Below, one piece after another: positions 50,235 through 60,229 of a stretch of DNA of 64,000 bases. The notes below the pieces were generated by a model. It did not search any database and had not been told where the DNA came from. It worked only from the letters and a program-made list of their open reading frames with translations. This DNA is from Nageia nagi (Eukaryota > Pinophyta), in the NCBI GenBank assembly GCA_050084985.1, contig JBITNC010000001.1, positions 39,432,001-39,496,000 on the forward strand. Reading direction: 5' to 3'. Made by a program: the position numbers and the translations under genes. Positions within the stretch are counted from its first letter, which is position 1. Every line of letters begins with the position of its first letter.

Positions 50235-52375
50235 GTGAAAAATAAATCATTTGGGATTTTATTTATGATTATGAATTTATTATTTCATTTATTTTGGAAA
50301 GAAAGTCACCCTTGTTATGAGTTGATACAAGCCCTAGCCTCAAAAACCATCCATAAATCCAAATATATTCAAAATAGCAAAGGAACTATCATTCTTGATT
50401 TAAGTATATTTTCCATATATAAAGCCTTCCAAAAAATAGATACTTCAAAGGATTGGGGTAGTGTTAAAGTCATAGTTAAAGATAGTGATAAATATTCTTT
50501 AGATTGGTTGAATCTCTTTTTATTGAACCTTGCTATGAAAAAGATATTTTCTTATGGGATTTTAGGGTTTAAACTTGACTTGGCCCATTTTATCATTATG
50601 ATTATGGTACTCTATGGAGAGAAGGATATACAAATTATACAACCAGAATATATCACCATGGCCTTTTAGATAATCAAGAACTAGAGTAAATTTCACCAAG
50701 ACTAGTATGAGATGATTGATGAGAGATTGGTAGTTAGGTTAGCAAATAAAGATAGGCTAAATCATTACCATTATTCTTCTTTGCTTTATTGGTTGCTTCT
50801 ACATCAACATCTAGAGGTGTTTCTAGATATATGACTTACTCAGGTGAATAGTGAAAAAACTCCTTGAAGAGTGGATGAGGTGACCCAAATTTTGAGTATT
50901 AATGGGTCATATAATGATTTTATAATATTTTTTTTCCTAGCTTTAAATTTGATTTCCAATGGAACTATTCCTAGGCTCCCAAAGTTAGATATATAAAATT
51001 TGGAAGCAAGATAATTTAGAAAGAGATACTATTAATTTTTTGATAATTACATAATCATCATGTTGAATGGGCTTTATGATAAATCAATGAAGTTACCATT
51101 CTATGTTTCCAATTGGATTTTTGCTATGGAAGTAACCTAATAGGAAGATTATGTAGAGACCATTTGGGAAGTCCCTAAGGGGATGAAAATCCTATATACA
51201 TATCCCCTTAGCTTTGACATAATTCAAGACCTCAACAAAAATTACTAGGGATATTTAACTACAAAAATGTAGAAGTTGTAGTTAGAACAAATTTTAGTTT
51301 CATAACCATATGACCTAATAGGGGTGTTTATGACACATTTGAAGTTCATAAACTCAAGGGCTCTAGATTTTACCAAATTTTATATGAATGAGTTTGAAAA
51401 CCATAGAAATAACTTTGAGGTAGGGCCATTTTTGCTAGACTCTTTATTGGAAACTTCATGCACACCCTTATGGAGGTAAAATTATACTATCAAAGTTGAT
51501 TATTCTAATACTACTAATAAAGAGAAATGTTTATCAAAGACACTTCAAAAAATCCTAGATAGCTTTGATTTGATAGAGCATAAGAAAAAAATGCTTTATT
51601 CGGTATAGAGAGGAAAGAAAGTAGAAGTCCCTTGCATGGATATGTGATCAAGATAAGGTAATTTTTGATGCCTATGATAAGTAATATGCTTTAAGGAAGG
51701 TAAAAAACCCAACCAAGAAAATATTTAGAATGGTAGATAATATCCTAAAGGATGTTAAGGGAAAAGGAAAAATGAATATTGAAGAGGAGGCCTTGTTGAG
51801 AAACCAACAAAAATATGGTACAAAGCCTAAGTTACGTTTAGATATAATAAAGTCTAGTGTTGTAGGCTAAGTTGATGACAAAGTAGTATTTGGTAAAGAT
51901 ATACTTATATGAAAGAGTTGGAAAGGAAATTGGCTAAGGATGATGAAAGAAAGATGAAAGAGTAAGAAAAGAAGGATGTTACCTTAGCAAAGAAGATGGG
52001 AAAAGAATATATTCCTATAAAAAAAGAAAATTATCAAGAAAAGAAAGGCTAAATATCTAAAGAAAATTTATAAAAGAACAAATGACTAAAAACCATAAAA
52101 AAGACCCATCCTATAAAGATTATCCTTCAAGGATCCACGATAAAGATTGATAAGGTCACCAAGGATGTTACTATAGTAGGTAATCTAGAATATAGTGAAA
52201 GTAAATATTTTGATTTAGCTTAGCATTTTATTCATTAAAAGGAGTTAGGGAAAAATACCTTCTTTGAAGGACACATCCAAAGATGGGAGCTCAATGGAAA
52301 AAAAAAAGATTACTCTAATGATGCAAGAACAAGGAGCAAATGTAGAAGCAAGTTTAGCATATGCCTTCTCCACAA
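50235..52375 (+). pseudogene. Unrecognised extra ORF, sense strand, 3' of integrase
   Basis: I do not recognise this. It opens with a 144-codon stretch (50235-50669: KESHPCYELIQALASKT, IFSIYKAFQKIDTSKDWG, SLDWLNLFLLNLAMKKIF) and can be followed in frame pieces to about 52375. The second half (51600-52300) is strongly Lys/Glu-rich, suggesting a basic, possibly coiled or nucleic-acid-binding tail. Extra ORFs between integrase and the 3' LTR are known in several plant gypsy lineages. Same strand as pol, unlike the PMD genes. Start and membership in element III are uncertain. Confidence 0.4.
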
Positions 52376-52389
52376 GATATAGTGCTTGC

Positions 52390-53180
52390 TATTTACAAAT
52401 ATTTTGAGCATGCAAATAAATAAGCAATTACAAGACCCAAAATACCTATTTCAAGCTACAGATAGCAATTTAGACCATATAGATAAATAGATGAAGAAGA
52501 TAACCACTTAGAATTAGGATAACAATACCAATCAAGAACTATGATTTGTATACTTACCTTATGAAGTGTACCTAACATCAAATAACAATGATATGTTTGA
52601 TATGTGGATGATAGAGAAATCCTACTATAAAAGATATAACCTAAAATGTAATGAAAAGAGGACTAGAGGTGGTCTATATGTTGTACAGGAGGAGTGTTGG
52701 TGGTGTATTTGGCATGAATAAGAAGCATCGATAGCCTTTGTTAGAGTGCTCTTTGCTTTCAAATCAAGTCAATAATTTGCATATAGATGTTTCAATCAAT
52801 GATATGATATCTAGATAAATTATTAGTGTTATAATAGCTTGCATAAGGAATTACATAAACCACAACCTTGAATGGCAATGTTAAAAGATATCTAAAGGAT
52901 TACCACCACCAAGACCAGATATGGGATCATGTATCTCCTTGATGTGGATTTACTAGTAGATCCCTATTTATATAGATCATAATATGACCTACTCCTTAGG
53001 TCGATGTGTACCTACATAAATAGGGTTAGTCCATAATACATAACAATATTCAAGATAATTATCGATATTATGATTATATTTGAGATAAACATTGATATCA
53101 TTAAATTAAATATTCTAGGTGTATATTAGTGCAAGCAAATGTATTTATTTAAATGCATAAATAAATTTTATGTGATAATA
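52390..53180 (-). repeat. Element C 3' LTR
   Basis: Aligns along its length with the LTR at 62884-63717: shared ends (TATTTACAAAT.. and ..TATGTGATAATA), TATA region (TATATAAATAGGGATC, minus, near 52970), and decayed versions of the palindrome motif at 52660-52675 and 52690-52707. Terminal TG/CA are mutated. Confidence 0.85.
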
Positions 53181-53195
53181 GATGCCCCACTTTGG
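53181..53195 (-). promoter_or_regulatory. Polypurine tract of element C
   Basis: ATCCAAAGTGGGGCATC on the minus strand adjoins the LTR; nearly the same as the PPT of element B. Confidence 0.8.
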
Positions 53196-53427
53196 ATGAG
53201 AAATTGATATCACAAAGTGCATTGAGATTTTTCATTCAAAGGACCAATCAAGATGTCATAACAATGAAGTATTAATAGGCATTGATAAGCATAATACCAA
53301 CACTAATCAATCTAAATTCTAACAAAGATTGTAATATAGCAAAACCCATAAAAGCTAGATATGGGTTGAGAAAACTCCCTACAGTGATGTTTTTCAATTT
53401 GCCCCTTGTCATGATACTGATAACACA

Positions 53428-53552
53428 TGACCACACATGATGACACATGACACACATGACAACACATGACACAATGACCACATATGACCACACATGAAAA
53501 CACATGAAAACACATGAACACACATGAAAACACATGACCACACATGAAAACA
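53428..53552. repeat. 10-11 bp minisatellite (ACACATGAAA/ACACATGACC)
   Basis: About eleven short units of CACATGA with a CC, AA or CA filler. Reading through them on the minus strand gives Cys/His/Val-rich ORFs that are artefacts of the repeat. Confidence 0.9.
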
Positions 53553-53580
53553 TAAACAAATAGCATATTGTAGTAGAATG

Positions 53581-54410
53581 GGAGCTCAAATCCATGCTAA
53601 GAGGCATGATATGATAATGAGAACTAAAACTCTACACCAAGAGGCATGATATAATGATGAGAGCTAAAACTCTACACCAAGAGGCATAATATGATAATGA
53701 GAGTTGAAACCCTATGTGAAGAGGCACAATATGATAATGAGAGTTGAAACTCTATGCTAAGAGGCATAATATGATGATGAGAGCTAAAAATCTATGCCAA
53801 GAAGTATAATATGATGATGAGAGCTGAAACTCTATGCCAAGAGGCATAATATGAAGATGAGAGCTGAAACTCTATGCCAAGAGGCATACTATAATGATGA
53901 GAGCTAAAACTCTATGCCAAGAGGCATAATATGAGGATGAGAGCTAAAACTCTATGCCAAGAGGCATAATATGATGATGAGAGCTAAAACTCTATGCCAA
54001 GAGGCATAATATGATGATGAGAGCTAAAACTTTATGCCAAGAGGTATAATATGATGATGAGAGCTAAAACTTTGTGCCAAGAGGCATAATATGATGATGA
54101 GAGCTGAAACTCTATGCCAAGAGGCATAATATGATGATGAGAGATAAAACTCTATGCCAAGAGGCATAATATGAGGATGAGAGCTAAAACTCTATGCCAA
54201 GAGGCATAATATGATGATGAGAGCTGAAAACTCTATGCCAAGAGGCATAATAAGATGATGAGAGCTAAAACTCTATGCCAAGAGGCATAATATGATGATG
54301 AGAGCTAAAACTTTGTGCCAAGAGGCATAATATGATGATGAGAACTAAAAATCTATACCAATAGGCATAATATGATGATGAGAGCTGAAATTTTATGCCA
54401 AGAGACATAT
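53581..54410. repeat. 40-bp tandem array, about 20 copies
   Basis: Unit GAGAGCTAAAACTCTATGCC followed by AAGAGGCATAATATGATGAT, exactly 40 bp, with one 1-bp insertion near 54227. First and last copies are the most diverged. Two relic units lie at 57290-57370, on the other side of the PMD gene. No spacers occur between units. Confidence 0.97.
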
Positions 54411-54872
54411 TAAAAAAATACAATCTAGGATATAGCCATATCGATAATTCTTTATCATGTCCAGCAAATCAAGATGTTTAATTTGACAAAACAAGGAACA
54501 TGGGTCGTCTATTTTGATATAAGAACACCATCAATGATCCTCAAAGCATGAAAAAAATGCCATGGGTGATCCATTTCTTAAAGAATTTTTGAAAATTGAA
54601 AACTTGAATAATGGTGTATTTCTTGTTGATTCTGATTGAGTATTTTGTTTACCTATTTGTAATTCATAGGTATGCAAATCAAGACTATATAGGGATATGG
54701 GCCCTTAAAATCTTATATAAGAGCATTGACCCCCTTTTCATTATCACTTGCTTGTATTTTTAGAGTGGAGAGTGCTTAGGAGTTTTGAGAACCTATAAGA
54801 TGGGTTCTTGTTCTTGATTCTACTCCTATCAACCTATGATTTACCTTTGCCTCTTTTTCACATCTCCCGATC
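54411..54872 (+). promoter_or_regulatory. 5' flank of PMD gene copy C with palindrome group
   Basis: Contains decayed palindromes at 54495-54510, 54522-54542 and 54559-54572, matching in position the group upstream of the other PMD copy (62789-62858). Probable promoter region of the antisense gene; no certain TATA box chosen. Confidence 0.55.
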
Positions 54873-56726
54873 ATGGCTTTATCGATTACACACCAAGAGG
54901 GACATAGAGTTGCCTTAGTGATGAACTCTCCTACTAATCATTAGGTAAATCATATTTACCTATATTTCTTTGGTGCAATTCTTGATTTTTTTCTATGTGT
55001 TTTCTTTTTACATAGTTTTCCTATAAGTTCAATATCTTGTTCCTAGGGTTTTACCCATTAGAATACCTTTGCTATTATTTTTGACTTTTAGCATTATTTT
55101 TCATTTTTCTACCTCTGTGATTAGGTTGTTCTTTTCTATATGACCCTACTCATGAATTTTTGTCAATTTTTTGTATGGGAAGAGGGCTATTGGTAGTCCC
55201 TTCTACCCTAGTTCAGAGCATGGATAGTCCACTTTTACTATAGTTTGGACCATGGGTGGTCCTCTTTTACTACTCTAAAAAACATAGAAATGCATTAATA
55301 ATAGAAATTAATATTACTTTTTGGGTGTTTTATGCCAATGCAATAGCTATTATATGTAGGCTTTCAAAAAGAGTACTGCATTTATGGTTGCTCAATAATG
55401 GCCCTAGTTAGATGAGAGCTAGAGCACACTTGGGGCTATTTTCTTGAGTTATTTAGCCTTTATCAATTACATTTATCATGATTGGGATATGTTAATAGCT
55501 TTGATAGAGAGGTGGGATCCTAATTCCAACACCTTTCACTTACCTATAGGGGAGATTATAGTAACTCTCAAGGATATCTAAGGATCATTAGGCTACTATC
55601 AAAGGTAAGCTGGTGAACATGGTCCCCATTCCTAGCATGGAATGAGTAAAGGAGTGGGCTATGTGGCTCATGAGCTTAGATAAGGTGAACCAAAGGAAGA
55701 GGGGAGTTTACCTAATGAGACATGTATAAGAGGATCCTCTAAGCTTTTCTACTAGATGCTATTATCTATATAGATAAGAGTAGCAAGACATTGCCTATGG
55801 GGATGGTGCCCATTATCATGGACATGGTTCAACATGAGTAGTGATATTCATGGTGCACAACTATTTTGGCATAACTATACCATGATTTGTGCATTTACTA
55901 ATATGGTGAGTGGGGGGAGATAGGTGGCTCACTCCATGATACTACAGGTATGGGCTTATGATCACATAGGCATCTCTAGGCCAGCCTCTCTACCATAATA
56001 TCTACCTAACGATGTGCCCACATGGTAGTGATGGGCAACTACACATGGTCTTGACTTTCTTAATATCAAACTACAGGGATGGAGTATATGATTTTACACA
56101 CTCAAGGAGTCATAGATGCATTAGCATCCATACAAATATGCCCTAGAGTGGATCAAGGACATGCATGAGCTATTCTGGGTGAAACACTCAAAATATATCT
56201 AGGTACATAGGGTATTGGTTGAGCCATACAGACTAGAGTGGATGATTTATAGTTTAAGATATAGCAAGGGATACCAAATGACTATAGGATAGTAGTATGC
56301 TACTATTGTAGCAAGGATCTATTAGAGGACTATGAGCTAGTATGAAATTAGGATTCTAAGTGGACATCCCCTAGCAAGGACTCAAACTTTGAGGATGACC
56401 TAGACATAGATGGTATTGAGCATAATGAGGACTGTATGGATTGATGGTGAGGATATGATCCTCACCACCTAAGCATACATGAAGTATACCAACCCAAGGA
56501 TGAGGGAGATGCATCCGATATAGAGGAGGCACTGATAAGATAGAGCATAGGGTACATACAATCAAGATGGGCTCACATGACATAGATGACACACATGATA
56601 CTAGATGCTAGTCACAATGATAGTGAGGAGACTGACCTAGACCAAGATGAATATGAGCCCAACATAGAGAGAGACATGGATGTGTCTAAAGATGAGTAGG
56701 ATGATGATGGTATTCATTCTTTTTAT

Positions 56727-56811
<85 letters not shown>

Positions 56812-57161
56812 TTCATTGTAAAATGAATGCAATACTAATATATGATTTATATGTAGATGATGAGGATCTTGAACCAGACATAGCCCAACTACACAAGCTC
56901 ATAGAGGAAAAGAATGCTAAAATTAGAGATCTAAAAGGATAGCTATGATACAAAGGAGGAGACTATACCACCCTATACCAAGATCTACAAAAAGTTAACA
57001 TATGGATCCAAGACCTTTACAAGTAGCTACACAAGGCCAAGAGACAAGCAAGAGAAGAAAACATGAGGGCTAAAAAATCTAAGGATAGGTGTGGGGGTAG
57101 TGGCTGTATCAGGGCTACTAGTTCTAACATAGGGGAAGGACATCCTTCTAGGAGACTATAG
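54873..57161 (+). pseudogene. Plant mobile domain gene, copy C (three exons)
   Basis: Exon 1 (54873-54944) encodes 24 codons starting MALSITHQEGHR. Intron 1 about 54945-55359 (GTAAAT..TGTAG). Exon 2 (about 55360-56709) has the PMD signature: FLSYLAFINYIYHDWDML then ALIERWDPNSNTFHLPIGE (about 55435-55545), AFLLDAIIYIDKSSKT, then an acidic tail (DSKWTSPSKDSNFEDDLDID; SEETDLDQDEYEP). Intron 2 is 56710-56856 and contains a long (AT)n. Exon 3 (56857-57161) encodes a heptad-like coiled coil (AQLHKLIEEKNAKI) and ends SRRL, stop. Exon limits match copy A. PMD proteins are known in plant transposons and as MAIN-type host factors. Several in-frame stops in exon 2 make this a pseudogene. Confidence 0.8.
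56730..56807. repeat. (AT)~39 microsatellite inside PMD intron 2
   Basis: Nearly pure AT repeat. It lies within the GT-AG intron; the homologous intron of copy A is 89 nt and has no such run. Confidence 0.97.
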
Positions 57162-57665
57162 CTTTTATGTACATGATGATTACTTAGCAATGTTGAGATT
57201 TTGTAAAATGATTGACCTTTTAATGATATATAAAAGATGACTTTTATTTATTTTACATTATTATTTATGACATGTATTTCATTATAATATAAAAGCTAAA
57301 ACTCTATGCCAAGAGGACTAAAAATATATAATGATCTAGGAGCTTAAACTCCATGCTAAGAGGCAATCATTAATTTTTTAGTTTGATAAAATTTGACTAC
57401 AAAAGAGGATCATAGGCAGTCAATTCTTGACAAAAATGGAGTACTAATGCTCCTAATATGATGTCAAAATGATCCCCTATTTTTTTTTCATGAAACTGAT
57501 AAGTTCATCTATCCTAGTGTCAATTCCATTAGTGTTAGTATGATCATGCATTTTTACTAAATGACATAACTAGAGGACCTTATGCCCCTATTGGTGCTAG
57601 CTTCATTTTGATGTTTTCCTTATTATGCCCCTATGATAATAGGCTTTTTCATTATATTATCTTAT
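57162..57665 (+). other. 3' flank of PMD copy C
   Basis: Includes two relic 40-bp units (57290-57370), then decayed palindromes at about 57413-57429 and 57440-57455. The stretch CTCCTAATATGATGT at about 57453 matches GCTCCTATTATGATGTTATG in the flank of copy A (minus strand, about 59955-59935). Confidence 0.6.
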
Positions 57666-58538
57666 TGTTAACACATAAAAATGAATTTATGTTTTTAAAT
57701 CAATAAATTAATGAAATATGCTTGGCCTAAATATATGTCTTGAATGTATTAAAGTGATAATGTCAATGTTTGTCTTGAATATGAATTTTATAATGATTAT
57801 CTTGAATATTGCATGGATTATCTTGAATATTACATGGGTTATTTTGAATATTGCATGGATTATCTTGTTTATTAGTGTGTTTATCTTGAATGTTGTGAAT
57901 TAGCCTTATTTATGTAGATGCACGCCGACCCATGGGTGGTATTATCTATTATCTATATAAATAAGGGATCTAATAGTAAGTCCATAATAACAAGGATACA
58001 CATGATCCCGTGTATGGTCTTGTAAGTGGCTACCCCTTAAGGTATCTCTTGGTACCACCTAGAAGGCTGTGGTTTGTGTGCTTCCTTACGTGAGCTATCC
58101 TAACATCTATGATCTATTCTGATATCATACTACTATCTGAGACATCTATATTGAAGTTTTGGACTTAATTGAGAGGTCAAAACTATCAAATGAAGACTAC
58201 CGCACTCCTTTGTGAATGGAAGAACACCATCGGTACTCTTATATCATTGAAACGGATCACCCACGGTCCTCTTTTTGCATCCTCGTAGGTCATGATGTTG
58301 TTGGAAAGGTAGCTCATCATCAGTACATCGCCAACATCTACATCTTTCGTTGTCAGGTACGTTCCATGAGGTAAGTACACAAATTATAGTCTTGGTTGGT
58401 ACAATTACACTTCTGAATTGGTTATTTTTTTATTGTTATCTAGAATAAATTACTATCTGTAGCTTAAATATAGATAATATTGAGTTTGTAGATATTTGCC
58501 TATTTACTTATTTGCACGCTCAATTTTATTTGTAAACA
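57666..58538 (+). repeat. Element A 5' LTR
   Basis: 873 bp, TGTTAACACA...TTTGTAAACA. TATA box TATATAAATAAG at 57954-57965. Contains ~31-bp AATATTGCATGGATTATCTTG repeats (57799-57870) and three palindromes at 58193-58210, 58221-58240 and 58254-58271. It is the reverse complement, with substitutions, of 62884-63717. Confidence 0.92.
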
Positions 58539-58540
58539 TT

Positions 58541-58557
58541 TGGTGAACCCGACGTGA
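58541..58557 (+). promoter_or_regulatory. Primer binding site of element A
   Basis: TGGTGAACCCGACGTGA, two bases after the LTR end. TGG complements tRNA CCA. It is not the iMet site; I could not match it to a plant tRNA from memory. Confidence 0.8.
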
Positions 58558-58629
58558 AGTGCACATCATTATACTAAAACCCTAAAGGTTTTAGTTAAGA
58601 CTAACATCTATTTTGTGAGTGTTTTAGTT

Positions 58630-59846
58630 ATGGAGCAGCTTAAGTTATTCTTGCGTAGTCTTTTAAAAAGAGATTTGGATGAATTATTGGTAGAAATTAG
58701 ACATGATGATCCAGAGGGATCTGGAGGATTGCAAAATAGTGCTGAGGGTGACAATAGTAATTTTTAGGCTACTATGGAAGGTATGCAAGGTAGATAGATA
58801 GATTGGCAAGGAGATCAGCTCCACCTAATGATTCTTTAGAATTTGGTAGTCCTTTATGTGATGAAATTCATAGGCACATGCCACCATCTGACTACAAAGA
58901 GCCAAAATTTAGTAAGTTCAATGGTGAAGGAGATCCAAGAAGACATATACAAGGATTCAAGGATGAGTGTGAACTCAAAATTGGTACAGACCAAAGATTG
59001 CAAGCTAAATTCTTCCCCCAGAGCTTGGAAGGAGAGGCTCGAGAATGGTTTTATGCCTTACCTGAAGGGTCCATCACATCATTTGAGGAATTTTGTAATT
59101 TGTTTTTGGAGCAATATAAGCATAACATCAAGAAGGAGGTTATGCTATCAGATTTATGTGCTATCAAGCAGGACAGTGATGAGCAACTAGACAAATTTGT
59201 TGTAAGGTTTAAGAAGATATGGCAGCAAGTGAAGACCAAATTAATGGAAAAAGAGGTAAACAACATTTTTAAAGAAGCTGTTATATTGCCCTTACAATCA
59301 TATGTTATCGATTATACACATCTTACATTTTCTGATATGACGTATAAACTATTAGAGAAAGAAAAAGTCCTTGTGAAGCTAGGGCTTGTAAAGTATGGCA
59401 ATAGTGATAAGGCTAAAGCAAAGGATAAGAGACCGCAATCGTCAAAGAAAAAGAAAACTATCCATGTGGCTAAGAAGACAAGTGAGACGAAGGAGAAGAA
59501 ATTTGTGAGATTTCCCATACCTCCAAGGCATATCCTAAAAGACCTTATGGAAAAAGGGTTATTACAACCCTTACCTAAGCATGAAGAAGATCCTATAGTA
59601 GAAAAACCTGCTTGGTATAAGGAAGATAGGTATTGTGAATATCATCAGACTAAGGGCCATGCTACTAATGGATGTGGAAACCTTAGGGATAGAATACAGA
59701 AGCTCATAGAAGATGGATTCTATGTGTTTCCAGTAAAGGTTAAAGATACAGGACAAGAACAACATGTCAATATGATCTTTCTTGAAGATGCTTGTGAGGT
59801 TAGCACCGGTGGGAGCTCCAGGTCCTCCAGAGGTATCATTTGGTAG
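58630..59846 (+). pseudogene. Ty3/gypsy gag (element A)
   Basis: Capsid protein. The long open frame is 58803-59846, but its first codon is TTG and a TAG lies just upstream. A more natural start is the ATG at 58630 (MEQLKLFLRSLLKRDLDELL), in another frame with two stops, so a frameshift has occurred near 58790. Retrotrans_gag core: KFSKFNGEGDPRRHI, FFPQSLEGEAREWFYALP, SFEEFCNLFLEQY (residues about 35-110 of the long frame). A Lys-rich stretch (about 200-245) follows, then a knuckle-like CEYHQTKGHATNGCGNLRD (about 277-295). It is the best-kept gypsy coding sequence in the window. It ends at TAG with no protease after it. Confidence 0.92.
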
Positions 59847-60229
59847 ATCAAAATATATATAAAAAAAAAAAAAGAGAAAAAGCTAGCAGTTGGTTCAGGT
59901 CACTAACAGATGTCATGGTCAAGATTGGAGGGCTTCATAACATCATAATAGGAGCACTGGTGTTGTATTTCATGATAATAGGACCGCCAGTGGTCCTCTT
60001 TTAGTGGAAAAATAGAGGAAAGCAAAAGGTACCAATTACTCCCATAGTGGGAAGTCAAAATTTTAGGTTGCATCGTTAGCATTCATTTTCAAGGATCACA
60101 GAACATCAAATTCATGCATCATAAGTACATGTACAAGAGCAAATCAGGTACCAAAATTTGTGTTTTATATATATCATGATTAAAATGTTTTTGTTTACAA
60201 TACAATTGGATTAGATTACATAGAATGAT
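59847..60229 (-). other. Deletion junction and 3' flank of PMD copy A
   Basis: An A13 run lies near 59857. The junction between gag and the PMD flank is within about 59850-59930. Palindromes at 59951-59966 and 59981-59998 match the flank of copy C. Confidence 0.6.

Larger units (their letters stand above)
43938..52375 (+). mobile_element. Element III: Ty3/gypsy retrotransposon with RNase H before RT and an extra 3' ORF
   Basis: The + strand order is gag, PR, archaeal-type RNase H, RT, gypsy RNase H, INT, then an unrecognised long coding-like stretch. LTRs were not found: the left side meets element II and the right side meets the LTR of element C at 52390. Stops are frequent in all domains. 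Including the extra ORF in this element is inference from its position and strand. Confidence 0.75.
52390..57600 (-). mobile_element. Element C: 3' half of a minus-strand Ty3/gypsy element with PMD cargo
   Basis: Contains a 3' LTR (52390-53180), PPT, 3' noncoding region with two tandem arrays, and an antisense PMD gene (54873-57161). Its flank after the PMD gene continues to about 57600, where homology with element A's PMD flank fades and the + LTR of A begins at 57666. gag, pol and the 5' LTR are absent. CpG-type sites seen in element B read TG or CA here, so C is an older copy. Confidence 0.75.

Noticed and set aside
53272-53607. Two overlapping minus-strand ORFs rich in Cys, His, Val and Met
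   Set aside because: They read through the CACATGA minisatellite; the composition follows from the repeat, and the frame has no family features.
53581-54410. Possible CRISPR-like array
   Set aside because: The 40-bp units are contiguous with no unique spacers, and the setting is a plant retrotransposon.
57718-57903. 61-codon Ile/Asn-rich ORF
   Set aside because: Lies inside the LTR of element A and repeats with the ~31-bp LTR repeat.
58843-59190. 115-codon + ORF overlapping gag of element A
   Set aside because: Alternate frame of gag; no independent support, though its upstream frame marks the probable original gag start at 58630.
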